Below are positions 52,097-60,834 of a stretch of DNA of 64,000 nucleotides, one piece after another. The notes under the pieces are model-generated. The model was not told where the DNA came from, did not search any database, and saw nothing but the letters and a program-made list of their open reading frames with translations. Every line of letters starts with the position of its first letter. Positions within the stretch are counted from its first letter, which is position 1. The stretch covers positions 1,674,001-1,738,000 of the forward strand of contig NZ_CP023406.1 of NCBI RefSeq assembly GCF_002327105.1. Direction: 5' to 3'. The DNA is from Luteimonas chenhongjianii. GTDB lineage: Bacteria > Pseudomonadota > Gammaproteobacteria > Xanthomonadales > Xanthomonadaceae. The position numbers and the translations under genes are program-made.

Positions 52097-53721
52097 TGAC
52101 GGGCGGACCCCATTCCATGTATCGAAGCGCACTACTGATCTGCAGCCTGTTGCTGCCCGGCATGGCTCACGGCCAGTCCAGCAGGGGCGGGCAGGACGCC
52201 TCCCAGCGGATTGACGGCTACTACGAGCAGCGCCAGCCGTTGCAATCGCAACAGCCCGTGCAGGATCCACTGCAATCGGCGCCGCCGCCGGACGCGGACG
52301 CCGCACCCGGACAAGGCGGCGGCAGTTTCATGCTCGAGCAGGTGGACTTCACGCCTTCGGTGCTACTGCCGCCTGCGACTCTGGACGCCATTGCTGCACG
52401 CTACACGGGACGCGAGGTGCACCTGGCCGAGCTCGATGCGCTGATCGCGGAGGTCAATGGCGCCTATGAGGCGGCCGGCATCAACACCGCGCGGGCGCTT
52501 TTGCGCGAGCAGTCGATCGAGAGCGGCCGGGTCGAAGTGACGCTGATGGAAGGCCGGCTCGGCAGGCTGGAGATCTCCGGCGAAGGCGGGGTGCCCGCGC
52601 GCTTCATCGAAAAGCGGGTCAGCCAGCCGGAGGGCGAGGTGGTCAACAGCGCGCGCCTGCGGGACGAGCTGGTGTACCTCAACCGCACCACCGACATGCA
52701 GGTCCGCGCGTTGCTACGGCCCGGAGAAGCGCCCGGGCAGACCGACATCATGCTGGTGGCCGACGTGCCCGAGCCTCGCAGCTGGGGCGTGTTCGTCGAC
52801 AACTCCGGCGTGGAGAGTACTGGCCGCGAGCGCTACGGCGCACAGGGCCAGTTCTGGGGCCTGGCAGGCATCAGCGACCTGCTGGCAGGCTCGGTCGCAT
52901 GGTCGCGTGGCGGCCTCGAAGGCCGCGTCGGCTATTCGGGTATCGTCAATGCGCGCAATGGCCGTCTGGGCCTCAACGTCTCCCGAAGCCAGATCAACAT
53001 CATCGACGGCGCGTTCCGCAACCTGGACATCACGGGTCAATCGACCAGCTACGGCTTGGACTACACCCAGCCCTGGGTTGCCACGCCCAACTGGCTGTTG
53101 TCCACGGTGGCCAGCCTGTCGCGCAGCAATTCCGAATCGGAGATCGCCAGCGTACGCGTGTCGGAGATCGACTCGACCACGCTGACGCTCGGCATCACCG
53201 CCGGCTATCGAAACGACGGCTACGAGTGGAACCTGTACCAGGGCGTGTCGCGCGTACGGACCGACGAAACCCTCGCCGAGGGGCGCGGCTTCACAATCGC
53301 CAACGGCTCCACCAGTTGGACCCAGCGCATCGGCGGGACCGGCCTGTTGTACCGCGCGCAGCTGGGCTGGCAGTTCGCCAGCGGGGAGTTCCTGCCGGCG
53401 AGCAACCTCTTCCAGATCGGCGGTATCGGCAGCGTGCGCGGCTACGTGCGTGGTGCGTTGTCCGGCGTGGAGGGTTACTTCGGCAGCATTGAGCTGCACC
53501 GCCCCTACCGGCAGGCGCACGATGTCTACCTGTTCTTCGACCACGGCGAGGTGCGCGGCGATTTTCCCGCGTCGGCGAGCATGAGCAGCGTCGGCGTGGG
53601 GCTGAACGGGCAGTTCGCTACGCGCTACAGCTACAGCCTGGACCTGGGCCATCCGCTGGACCGCGTGTTGGAGGATCACGACAGTCTCCGCGCGGACTTC
53701 CGTGTCAGCGCACGCTGGTGA
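52096..53721 (+). CDS. ShlB/FhaC/HecB-family two-partner secretion transporter (TpsB)
   Basis: The protein has 541 residues from the ATG that shares a base with the adhesin stop, or 534 from the ATG at 52117, which directly precedes the signal peptide MYRSALLICSLLLPGMAHGQ and is likelier. A Gln/Pro-rich linker is followed by two POTRA domains (~75-215: FMLEQVDFTPSVLLPPATLD, EVTLMEGRLGRLEISGEGG, VSQPEGEVVNSARLRDELVYLN) and a 16-strand beta-barrel. The conserved lid-loop motif VRGY is in FQIGGIGSVRGYVRG (~446). It binds the TPS domain of its partner in the periplasm and threads it across the outer membrane. Coupling with the adhesin gene marks it as the partner. Confidence 0.92.
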   Translation: MTGGPHSMYRSALLICSLLLPGMAHGQSSRGGQDASQRIDGYYEQRQPLQSQQPVQDPLQSAPPPDADAAPGQGGGSFMLEQVDFTPSVLLPPATLDAIAARYTGREVHLAELDALIAEVNGAYEAAGINTARALLREQSIESGRVEVTLMEGRLGRLEISGEGGVPARFIEKRVSQPEGEVVNSARLRDELVYLNRTTDMQVRALLRPGEAPGQTDIMLVADVPEPRSWGVFVDNSGVESTGRERYGAQGQFWGLAGISDLLAGSVAWSRGGLEGRVGYSGIVNARNGRLGLNVSRSQINIIDGAFRNLDITGQSTSYGLDYTQPWVATPNWLLSTVASLSRSNSESEIASVRVSEIDSTTLTLGITAGYRNDGYEWNLYQGVSRVRTDETLAEGRGFTIANGSTSWTQRIGGTGLLYRAQLGWQFASGEFLPASNLFQIGGIGSVRGYVRGALSGVEGYFGSIELHRPYRQAHDVYLFFDHGEVRGDFPASASMSSVGVGLNGQFATRYSYSLDLGHPLDRVLEDHDSLRADFRVSARW

Positions 53722-54023
53722 AGCCGCTGGGCGGCGGCACACTCAGCCAGCCCCAGTGATCCGCTGCTGAGGTGCCACCGCCCGAGAGTGCTCGTAAGCG
53801 CTTGGCGACTGTGAAGATTGGCGTTGCGGATTCGCTCGTGCCACGGCATATGGTCGTGGACGAGTGCTGGATCTTCCAATTTGCCAAGGACTGCACGCAG
53901 GCAGCTGCCGGGGCCGAGAAGAAGAAAAGTCTCGGGTTGGCGGCTGCACACCGAGCTTCGCCAAGCAGGACTGATCCTCGACCGGTGCTCTGGTTGCGTG
54001 CGTAGGGCACAAAGCAGGGAACG
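53722..54023. other. Intergenic region at the right edge of the accessory block
   Basis: No supported gene. It separates tpsB from the bidirectional terminator shared with tRNA-Ser(GGA). No integrase or attachment repeat is seen. Confidence 0.4.
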
Positions 54024-54056
54024 AAAAAACCGCCCCGAAGGGCGGCTTATTTTTCA
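54024..54056. terminator. Bidirectional terminator between tpsB and tRNA-Ser(GGA)
   Basis: CCGCCC-CGAA-GGGCGG forms a 6-bp stem. On the minus strand it is followed by TTTTTTCG (ending tRNA-Ser), and on the plus strand by CTTATTTTTC (ending the tpsB message). Confidence 0.8.
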
Positions 54057-54074
54057 ATCAGTTACAGCTTTTAC

Positions 54075-54167
54075 TGGCGGAGAGAGGGGGATTCGAACCC
54101 CCGAAGCGCGGTTTAGACGCTTACACACTTTCCAGGCGTGCTCCTTCAACCACTCGGACACCTCTCC
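54075..54167 (-). tRNA. tRNA-Ser(GGA)
   Basis: A 93-base class II tRNA with acceptor GGAGAGG/CCTCTCC, anticodon loop CTGGAAA (GGA), a long variable arm and encoded CCA. Its 3' end faces the accessory block. Confidence 0.96.
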
Positions 54168-54290
54168 TGAACTGGAACCCGCGCAGCGTCGGGCGCTGCG
54201 TTGCGACGCCGGGGGCGACGCGGGCCGGCCATTCTATCCGCCGACGCGAGCAGTCACAAGGAACGTTTTGGGCCGTGGCAGAATAGGGCG

Positions 54291-56084
54291 ATGTCCTATC
54301 TCGTCCTCGCCCGGAAGTGGCGCCCGAAGCGGTTCGCCGAACTCGTCGGGCAGGAGCACGTGGTCCGTGCGCTGACCAATGCGCTGGAGACCGGGCGCGT
54401 GCACCACGCCTTCCTGTTCACCGGCACCCGCGGGGTCGGCAAGACCACGATCGCGCGCATCTTCGCCAAGAGCCTGAACTGCGAGGCCGGCACCTCGTCC
54501 GATCCCTGCGGCGAGTGCGAGACCTGCCGCGCGATCGACGCCGGTCGCTACATCGATCTGCTCGAGATCGACGCCGCCAGTAATACCGGTGTCGACGACG
54601 TCCGCGAGCTGATCGACAACGCGCAGTACATGCCCTCGCGCGGCCGGGTGAAGGTCTACCTGATCGACGAAGTCCACATGCTGTCGAAGTCGGCGTTCAA
54701 CGCGCTGCTCAAGACGCTGGAGGAGCCGCCGGGCCACGTGAAGTTCCTGCTGGCCACGACCGATCCGCAGAAGCTGCCGGTGACCGTGCTGTCGCGCTGC
54801 CTGCAGTTCAACCTCAAGCGCCTCGACGAGCAGCAGATCCAGGGCCAGATGACCCGGATCCTCGAAGCGGAGGGAATTGCGGTAGAGCCGGGTGCGATCC
54901 GGCAGCTGTCGAAGGCTGCCGATGGCAGCTTGCGTGACGGGCTGTCGCTGCTCGACCAGGCCATCGCCTACACCGGCGCGGGCGGCGAGGGTGGTGCGCT
55001 CGGCGACGCTGCCGTGGCCACAATGCTCGGCAGCGTCGATCGCACGCGGGTCGGTGCCTTGCTGTCGGCGCTCGCCGAAGGTGATGGCAACGCCCTGCTT
55101 GGGGAGGTCGCCACGCTGGCGGAATTCTCGCCCGACTGGGGCGGCGTGCTCGATGCGGTCTCCGAAGCGCTGCACCGGATCCAGGTGCGGCAGCTGGTGC
55201 CCGAAGTCGCAGTCCAGGGCGAAGGGATCGACATCGATGCGATCGCCTCGGCGGTGCGTCCGGAAGTCGTGCAGCTCTGGTACCAGATGGCGCTCAACGG
55301 CCGCCGCGACATCGGTCTTGCGCCGAGCCCGCGCGCCGGTTTCGAGATGACCGTGCTGCGGATGCTCGCATTCCGTCCGGCGGAAGGCGCGGCAACAACA
55401 CCCGCAAGCGGTGGCGTGTCGCGGGGAACCGGCCCGGCCGCTGCGCGCGCGGCACTCGGCGCGCAGGCGGCATCGCACTCTACCCACGTCGCCGACGCCG
55501 TACCGGCCCGCAGACCCGAGCCGGAACCGGCGCCGGTTGCGCGCCCCGTCGCAAAGGTCGTCGTGGAAATGGCGCCGAAGCCCGCCGCTGCCACTGCGCA
55601 CCCCGAGCCGCGTGAGCGCGCCGCGTCACGCCCGCAGGCTGTGTCCGTGCCTGCGGCCAGCACGACGCTGCGCTCGCTCGATGCCGATGGCTGGCTCGAC
55701 CTCGTCGCCGAGCTGCCGTTGCGTGGCCCGGTGCGTGAACTTGCGGCGAGTGTGGCGTTCGTCGCGCTCGAAGGCGCGGTCCTGCGCCTCGCGCTGCCCG
55801 AGTCCGACGCTCACCTGAAGGCGCCGATCATGGTCCATCAACTGTGCGAGGCCCTTGCCGGTCCACTCGGTGGGGCGCCGCAGATCCGCTTCGAGACGGC
55901 CATTGCCGCGAGCGAGGTCGCACCGACGCTGCACGAGCGCAATGCGCGTGCGCGCGAGTCGCGACAGTCGTCGGCCGAGTCCAGTTTTCTTTCCGATCCG
56001 GACGTGCAGCGCCTGATGTCGCAACAGGGCGCGAAGCTGGTTCCGGACTCCATCCGCCCCTACGACGAACAAGGATTCCAATGA
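54291..56084 (+). CDS. dnaX: DNA polymerase III subunit gamma/tau
   Basis: The start at 54291 (MSYLVLARKWRPKRFAELVGQEHV) gives 597 residues. The clamp-loader AAA+ domain has Walker A GTRGVGKTT (45-53), a zinc module with CEAGTSSDPCGECETC, Walker B LIDEVHML and sensor 1 LLATTDPQKLP. After the collar domain, a Pro/Ala/Arg-rich linker and a C-terminal tau region that binds the alpha subunit follow. I did not see the A AAA AAG slippery site used in E. coli to make gamma, so only tau may be produced. It overlaps ybaB by four bases. Confidence 0.96.
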   Translation: MSYLVLARKWRPKRFAELVGQEHVVRALTNALETGRVHHAFLFTGTRGVGKTTIARIFAKSLNCEAGTSSDPCGECETCRAIDAGRYIDLLEIDAASNTGVDDVRELIDNAQYMPSRGRVKVYLIDEVHMLSKSAFNALLKTLEEPPGHVKFLLATTDPQKLPVTVLSRCLQFNLKRLDEQQIQGQMTRILEAEGIAVEPGAIRQLSKAADGSLRDGLSLLDQAIAYTGAGGEGGALGDAAVATMLGSVDRTRVGALLSALAEGDGNALLGEVATLAEFSPDWGGVLDAVSEALHRIQVRQLVPEVAVQGEGIDIDAIASAVRPEVVQLWYQMALNGRRDIGLAPSPRAGFEMTVLRMLAFRPAEGAATTPASGGVSRGTGPAAARAALGAQAASHSTHVADAVPARRPEPEPAPVARPVAKVVVEMAPKPAAATAHPEPRERAASRPQAVSVPAASTTLRSLDADGWLDLVAELPLRGPVRELAASVAFVALEGAVLRLALPESDAHLKAPIMVHQLCEALAGPLGGAPQIRFETAIAASEVAPTLHERNARARESRQSSAESSFLSDPDVQRLMSQQGAKLVPDSIRPYDEQGFQ

Positions 56085-56404
56085 TGCGTGGAAACATCGC
56101 CCAGTTGATGCAGCAGGCGCAGAAGATGCAGGAAAACATGCAGCGCGTGCAGCAGGAGCTCGCCAGCCTCGAGGTCGAGGGCAGCGCGGGCGGCGGCATG
56201 GTCGCTGTCACCCTGACCGGCAACAAGGAGTGCCGCAAGGTGCGCATCGATCCTTCGGTGCTGTCGGACCCGGAGATGGCCGAGGATCTGATCGCCGCAG
56301 CCTTCAACGATGCCTCGAACAAGATCGACGAGGAGTCCAAGGCGCGGATGGCGGGTGCGACGGCGGGCATGCCGCTGCCGCCCGGCATGAAGCTGCCGTT
56401 CTGA
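56081..56404 (+). CDS. YbaB/EbfC nucleoid-associated protein
   Basis: This 107-residue protein has the typical [33 protein letters not shown] coiled coil, then [26 protein letters not shown] and an [14 protein letters not shown] helix. It forms a tweezer-like dimer that binds DNA. AAGGA lies 5 bases before the ATG that overlaps the dnaX stop; an ATG one codon later is equally possible. It sits in the conserved dnaX-ybaB-recR operon. Confidence 0.94.
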   Translation: MMRGNIAQLMQQAQKMQENMQRVQQELASLEVEGSAGGGMVAVTLTGNKECRKVRIDPSVLSDPEMAEDLIAAAFNDASNKIDEESKARMAGATAGMPLPPGMKLPF

Positions 56405-56429
56405 TCCGCATCCAGCCGACGGAGCCCGC

Positions 56430-57020
56430 GTGCCGCTGCTCGAACAGCTGATCGACGCGCTGCGCGTGCTGCCCGGTGTCGGGCAGAAATCCGCGCAGCG
56501 CATGGCCTATCACGTGCTCGAGCGCGGGCGCGAGGGCGGCGCGCGGCTGGCTGCGGTACTTGCCGAGGCGGTCGAGAAGATCGGCCACTGCCAGCGCTGC
56601 CGTGACTTCAGCGAGACGCCGGTCTGCCCGACCTGCGCAAGCGCGGCGCGCGACGTGCAGACGCTGTGCGTCGTGGAGACGCCCGCCGACCGGCTCGCGA
56701 TCGAACAGGCGACCGGCTACCGCGGTTTCTATTTCGTGCTGCAGGGCCGGCTGAGTCCGCTCGACGGGATCGGGCCGGGGGAGCTGGGCCTGGACCTGCT
56801 CGGCGCGCGCCTGGCCGAAGGCGAGGTGCGCGAACTGATCATCGCGACCAATCCCACGGTTGAAGGTGAGGCGACCGCGCACTTCCTCGCGCAGATCGCG
56901 CGCCAGCACGGCGTGCGGCCGAGTCGACCCGCGCACGGGCTGCCGCTCGGCGGCGAGCTGGAATACGTCGACCGGGGCACGCTGTCGCATGCCTTCGGCA
57001 GCCGCGCCGAAGTGACCTGA
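56430..57020 (+). CDS. recR: Recombination mediator protein RecR
   Basis: GTG start with GGAG five bases upstream; 196 residues. It has the helix-hairpin-helix [18 protein letters not shown], the four-cysteine zinc motif [16 protein letters not shown], a Toprim domain ([14 protein letters not shown] ... [14 protein letters not shown]) and the C-terminal Walker B-like LEYVDRGTL. With RecF/RecO it loads RecA at gaps. It is downstream of ybaB. Confidence 0.96.
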   Translation: MPLLEQLIDALRVLPGVGQKSAQRMAYHVLERGREGGARLAAVLAEAVEKIGHCQRCRDFSETPVCPTCASAARDVQTLCVVETPADRLAIEQATGYRGFYFVLQGRLSPLDGIGPGELGLDLLGARLAEGEVRELIIATNPTVEGEATAHFLAQIARQHGVRPSRPAHGLPLGGELEYVDRGTLSHAFGSRAEVT

Positions 57021-57058
57021 CCTCGGGCCGCCCTGCGCGGCCGCATCCGGAGCCTCCC

Positions 57059-57409
57059 ATGTCGACCCTCTTCCACAAGATCATCCGCCGCGAGATTCCT
57101 GCCGACATCGTGTACGAGGATGCGAACGTGATCGCGTTCCGCGACATCGCGCCGCAGGCGCCGGTCCATGTGCTGTTCGTGCCCAAGCAGGACTTCGCCA
57201 CGCTCAACGACGTGCCGGTCGATGCGCCGGAGATCGTCGGCCGCCTCGCAGTCGCCGCGGCGCAGTACGCCAAGGCCCAAGGGTTCGCGCAGGACGGCTA
57301 CCGCATCGTGATGAACTGCAACGGTGACGGCGGCCAGACGGTGTTCCAGATCCACCTGCATCTGCTGGCGGGCGCGCCGCTCGGGCGCTTCGGCACGCCG
57401 GCAGCCTGA
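57059..57409 (+). CDS. HIT-family (HinT-like) nucleotide-binding protein, altered triad
   Basis: A 116-residue single HIT domain: LFHKIIRREIPADIVYEDANVIAFRDIAPQAPVHVLFVPK and a C-terminal GRFGTPAA. The histidine triad reads QIHLHLLAG; HinT relatives have H-x-H-x-H, so the first His is Gln while the middle (nucleophilic) and last histidines remain. Such proteins hydrolyse AMP-lysine-type phosphoramidates. Whether activity is kept is uncertain. It lies downstream of recR and convergent with slp. Confidence 0.88.
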   Translation: MSTLFHKIIRREIPADIVYEDANVIAFRDIAPQAPVHVLFVPKQDFATLNDVPVDAPEIVGRLAVAAAQYAKAQGFAQDGYRIVMNCNGDGGQTVFQIHLHLLAGAPLGRFGTPAA

Positions 57410-57410
57410 C

Positions 57411-57424
57411 GGTTGGCGCCAACC
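57411..57424. other. 14-bp palindrome between convergent genes
   Basis: GGTTGGCGCCAACC is a perfect palindrome directly after the HIT-family stop codon. It has no T-run, so it is only a weak candidate terminator or a protein site. Confidence 0.3.
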
Positions 57425-57455
57425 CGGCCGCGTGTGTGAACGAAGCCGGTGCGGC

Positions 57456-57944
57456 TTACCAGTAGCCCCACCATGGCCACGGCGCCGGTCGGGTGATGAC
57501 CTCGACCCGCTCGCGTACCGGCCACAGATAGACGACGTCGGCATCGATGCGCGGGAAGCGGTAGTCGTACTCGCCGATCCGGCGGGTGTCGTAGCCCGCG
57601 ATCCGGCCGGTAAAGGTGACTTCCCGATTGACGGTGAACACTGCCGGGTCATAGAACCCGGGGCGGCAGGCGATGAACCGGCCACGGGTGTCGTTGCTGG
57701 TCCAGTAGGGTCGCCCGCCCGCGGTCAGTCGCGTGGCCATCATCTCGAAGCAGGTGACGTCCGGCCCGGGCTCGAGCTGCAGGATGACGCCGCCCCAGCG
57801 CACCGCCGCGCCGGTGTAGTCACCAAGGATGGCGTTGTGGGGCGTCAGCGTTTCGACGTACTCGCCCCGCAACGGTTTGGGCTGCGAGGCGCAGGCGGCC
57901 AACGCCAAGGTGGCGGTGAGCACGGTGAGGAGGCGGGCAGTCAT
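57456..57944 (-). CDS. slp: Slp-family outer-membrane lipoprotein
   Basis: This 162-residue protein has lipobox LAAC (Cys-18) and the Slp pattern: TGAAVRWGGVILQLEPGPDVTCFEMMATRL, GRPYWTSNDTRGRFIACRPGFYDPAVFTVNREVTFTGRI and RRIGEYDYRFPRI. E. coli Slp is a starvation-induced outer-membrane lipoprotein; the biochemical role is unknown. Its ATG overlaps the stop of the transglutaminase gene (ATGA), making it the last gene of the moxR operon. The C-terminus WPWWGYW is unusually Trp-rich. Confidence 0.85.
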   Translation of the reverse strand: MTARLLTVLTATLALAACASQPKPLRGEYVETLTPHNAILGDYTGAAVRWGGVILQLEPGPDVTCFEMMATRLTAGGRPYWTSNDTRGRFIACRPGFYDPAVFTVNREVTFTGRIAGYDTRRIGEYDYRFPRIDADVVYLWPVRERVEVITRPAPWPWWGYW

Positions 57945-59881
57945 TGGCGGGTCTCCGGGGTGGGGCGGTGGGCGCGCAGCGCCGTGATCAGCGTGGCGTC
58001 CGACGACGCCGGAGCGTAGCGGGCCGCGACGAAGCGGCGGGTGAGGGCAAGCAGCGCGTGCTCGCCCGGATGCGCGGCGAGTACCCGCTCCGCCCAGGCG
58101 AGTGCCGGCTCGTGGCGGGCGCGGCCCAGGCCGCGGCGCGCGTAGCGACGGTCGAGCCGATGCCAGGCGCGCAGCAGCGGGTCGCGCTCGTACTCGCTGC
58201 GTGCGATCCACCAAGTCATCCAGCCCAGCGCAAGCGCCGCGCACAGTGCGAACAGCGCCGCCAGCCCGCCGGTTTCCATGCGCTCCAGGCCCACCCGCTG
58301 GAGCATGCGCTGCTGGCGGGCGGCATCGAAGCCGAGCACGAAGTCGTTCCAGCCGCGCAGCACCCAGTCCCCCAGGTCCGCGATCGGCAGCACTGTCTCG
58401 CCCGCACCGCCGCCGCCGAGGCGGTCGGCGAGCGTGTCGTAGATGCGTTCCGGCGCGACGGCGGCGGTCGGATCCACGCGTACCCAGCCGCGCCCCTCGA
58501 GCCAGACCTCATTCCATGCATGGGCATCCATGCGCCGCACGATCCAGTAGTTGCCATAGCGGTTGCGGACGCCCCCGGTATAGCCGGTGACCACGCGGGC
58601 AGGGATGCCGGCTTCGCGCATCAGAATCGCAAACGCTGAACTGAAATGTTCGCAGAAGCCGGCGCGCTGCTCGAACAGGAATTCGTCCACCGCGTGCCGG
58701 CCGGCCAGCGGCGTGGTGAGCGTGTAGGCGAAGTCGCTGCGGATCCAGGCCAGGGCGCGCTCGACCAGGGCGCCGTCGTCCGCGGTTTCGGCGCGCCACT
58801 GCCGGGCAAGCGCACGCGTGCGCGGATTGAAGCCCTCCGGCAACTGCAGCGCGAGCTGCCGCATGGCAGCGGGCAGGTCGGCCTCGAAGCGTACCGGCGG
58901 CGCGGAACGCAGCTGCCACCGCGTCACCCGGTCCAGCTTGCGCTCGCTGGTCAGCGTGTGCTCGTGCGCGGCGCGCATGCCGTCGGGCAACGCCAGCGGC
59001 ATCTCGAGCGCCACCAGCAGGTTGCGCTCGGTGGGCTCCAGCGCAAGGTCGTAGTCCCACACCGTCGCGCCGTGTTCCACCGGCGCCGGCGGCGCCGCAC
59101 GCAGCCACGACGAGGCGGTCCACGTGCGTCCGTCGTAGTGCATCAGCGTCGGACCGCGCCAGTACATGTCGCGCGGCGCGGGTTCCGGGCCTCGGAAGCT
59201 GGCACGCAGGGCAGGGGCGTCGTCGGCGAGCAGGTCGATCCAGTCGCCCGGCGACATCTCGTCCGACAGCCCGGGTCGCGCGGTCGACAGGTCGGGCAGA
59301 CCCCACAGCGGCGTGGCCAGACGCGGGAACAGCCAGAACGCGGCGAGCGCAAGGGGCAGTCCGATCGCGATCAGGCGCATGACGGCGCTCAAGCGGGCAA
59401 GCGGGCGCACATCCCCCGCCGGCAGTCCCGACTCCTGCTCCGACAGGCGCAGCAGTGCGGCAAGCACGAGAGCGGCGCCGAGCAGTCCGAGGACCAGCGA
59501 CACCGGTCCCTGGTCCAGCAGGAAGGTCGCGAACGGCGCGAACAGGGCGAACCCGAGCAGGCTGCGGGCATCGCGGACGGTCCGCAGCTCCAACGGTTTG
59601 ATCGCCAGCATGCCGGCGAGCAGGGCGCAGGCGGTGTCGCGGCCGAGGTGCAGCCCTCCCTGGGCGACAACCACGCCAAAGACCGCGAGCGCGAGAACGG
59701 TCCGCAGCCACCCGGGTGCCGCGCCCCGCGTTGCCATCAGTGCTGCGGTCATGGCGGCGCCGGCGATGATCACCGGCAGCGGCATCGGCAGCTGCAGCAG
59801 CAACGGCAACAGGCATGTGGACGCCGCCAGCAGCGCCGCGCGGCGCCCGGGCCCATCGAGCGGCAGGCCATGGCGGGCCAT
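57941..59881 (-). CDS. Membrane transglutaminase-like protein (TgpA/DUF3488)
   Basis: This 646-residue protein has about six N-terminal membrane segments (1-~190), a periplasmic transglutaminase core with the triad Cys (RAGFCEHFSSAF), His (RMDAHAWNEVW) and Asp (VRVDPTAAVAP), a further membrane segment (~550-570: LAALFALCAALALGWMTWW) and a C-terminal DUF4129-like tail. Pseudomonas TgpA is an essential membrane enzyme with transglutaminase activity. It follows DUF58 (shared TGATG) and overlaps slp; the moxR-DUF58-transglutaminase order is conserved in many proteobacteria and may form a complex-assembly system. Confidence 0.9.
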   Translation of the reverse strand: MARHGLPLDGPGRRAALLAASTCLLPLLLQLPMPLPVIIAGAAMTAALMATRGAAPGWLRTVLALAVFGVVVAQGGLHLGRDTACALLAGMLAIKPLELRTVRDARSLLGFALFAPFATFLLDQGPVSLVLGLLGAALVLAALLRLSEQESGLPAGDVRPLARLSAVMRLIAIGLPLALAAFWLFPRLATPLWGLPDLSTARPGLSDEMSPGDWIDLLADDAPALRASFRGPEPAPRDMYWRGPTLMHYDGRTWTASSWLRAAPPAPVEHGATVWDYDLALEPTERNLLVALEMPLALPDGMRAAHEHTLTSERKLDRVTRWQLRSAPPVRFEADLPAAMRQLALQLPEGFNPRTRALARQWRAETADDGALVERALAWIRSDFAYTLTTPLAGRHAVDEFLFEQRAGFCEHFSSAFAILMREAGIPARVVTGYTGGVRNRYGNYWIVRRMDAHAWNEVWLEGRGWVRVDPTAAVAPERIYDTLADRLGGGGAGETVLPIADLGDWVLRGWNDFVLGFDAARQQRMLQRVGLERMETGGLAALFALCAALALGWMTWWIARSEYERDPLLRAWHRLDRRYARRGLGRARHEPALAWAERVLAAHPGEHALLALTRRFVAARYAPASSDATLITALRAHRPTPETRQ

Positions 59882-60834
59882 CAGCCAGCCTCCGGCAGCA
59901 GTGCCAACGCGCGCAGGCAGGCATGGCGATGCGCGGCGCCGCGGTCGGGGCCGATCGGCTGCGCGCCGGGCAACTGCAGCCGGTAGCGCAGGGCCTGGCG
60001 CTCGGCTTCGTCGACCCAGCGCGCGAGGCGGCGGATCCGCGCTTCGTGGTCGAGGCCGCCGAGCCGTCTCCAGTCGAGCGTGACATCGTCTCCGCGGGGG
60101 CGTTCGAGCTCGCGCACGATCAGCACGTCCCGGCGCGCGGAGGCCTTCCACGCGATCGTCCGCGGTGCATCGCCACTGCGCCAGTCGCGCAGGTGATGCA
60201 GTTCCTCGCCGGCCGGGTCGAGCCGGGGCTCGGCTGCGTCGCCACCGTTCGATGGCAGCGGCGGTCCGACGGGCTCGGGCGCGGGATAGACCAGAAAGCG
60301 CGTCTGCGGCCAAACCCAGGACCAGGCGCGTGCCAGTCCCAGCGGACGCGACGTGCTGATGCGCAGACGCGGCGGGGTCAGCCAGCCGCGCCGCACCGTC
60401 GCCAGTGCGACCGTGGCCTCGCCGCCGGTGTCGTCGAGCGACAGCGTCGCGGCCGAGCCTTCGATATCGACCCGCAGTCCGCGCCGTTCGCGTCCCGGCG
60501 GCGCCTCGACATGGACGTGCAGGGGCATCGGCAGGCCCGCGGCGACCGGCTCGCCCTGTATGGCCCGCACTTCCATGGCGCTGAGCTGCAACTGGGTCCA
60601 CAGCAGGCTCGCCAGCGCCGCGCCGACCAGCAGCAGGCACAGCAGCAACGCCGGGTTGTTGTTGTAGTTGAGGGCGCCGATCGCCATGGTCCCGAGCAGC
60701 GCGGCGACGAACGCACCGAAGCCGGTGGGCAGGATGTAGATGCGCCGACGCTCGAGGCGGACCGGCAAGGGTTCGGGATGCCGCGGGCGCACCCAGCCCT
60801 GGATGCGGCGGAGCAGGCCGGTGAGGGCGGGCAT
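59881..60834 (-). CDS. DUF58 domain-containing protein
   Basis: A 317-residue protein with two membrane segments near the N-terminus (~36-80: GAFVAALLGTMAIGALNYNNN, LLLCLLLVGAALASLLW) and the DUF58 signature LHHLRDWRSGDAPRTIAWKASARR. DUF58 proteins accompany MoxR ATPases; they have a von Willebrand-like fold and probably bind metal or partner proteins. No enzyme activity is known. It overlaps moxR upstream and the transglutaminase gene downstream. Confidence 0.88.
   Translation of the reverse strand: MPALTGLLRRIQGWVRPRHPEPLPVRLERRRIYILPTGFGAFVAALLGTMAIGALNYNNNPALLLCLLLVGAALASLLWTQLQLSAMEVRAIQGEPVAAGLPMPLHVHVEAPPGRERRGLRVDIEGSAATLSLDDTGGEATVALATVRRGWLTPPRLRISTSRPLGLARAWSWVWPQTRFLVYPAPEPVGPPLPSNGGDAAEPRLDPAGEELHHLRDWRSGDAPRTIAWKASARRDVLIVRELERPRGDDVTLDWRRLGGLDHEARIRRLARWVDEAERQALRYRLQLPGAQPIGPDRGAAHRHACLRALALLPEAG

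Noticed and set aside
54075..54167. tRNA-Ser(GGA) as an integration site with an att repeat at the other end of the accessory block
   Set aside because: I found no copy of the tRNA 3' end near 23.2 kb. The only similar sequence in the window is the separate tRNA-Ser(CGA) gene at 15.2 kb, and there is no integrase.
54291..56084. Programmed frameshift in dnaX to make gamma
   Set aside because: No A AAA AAG-type slippery run is visible in the gene.
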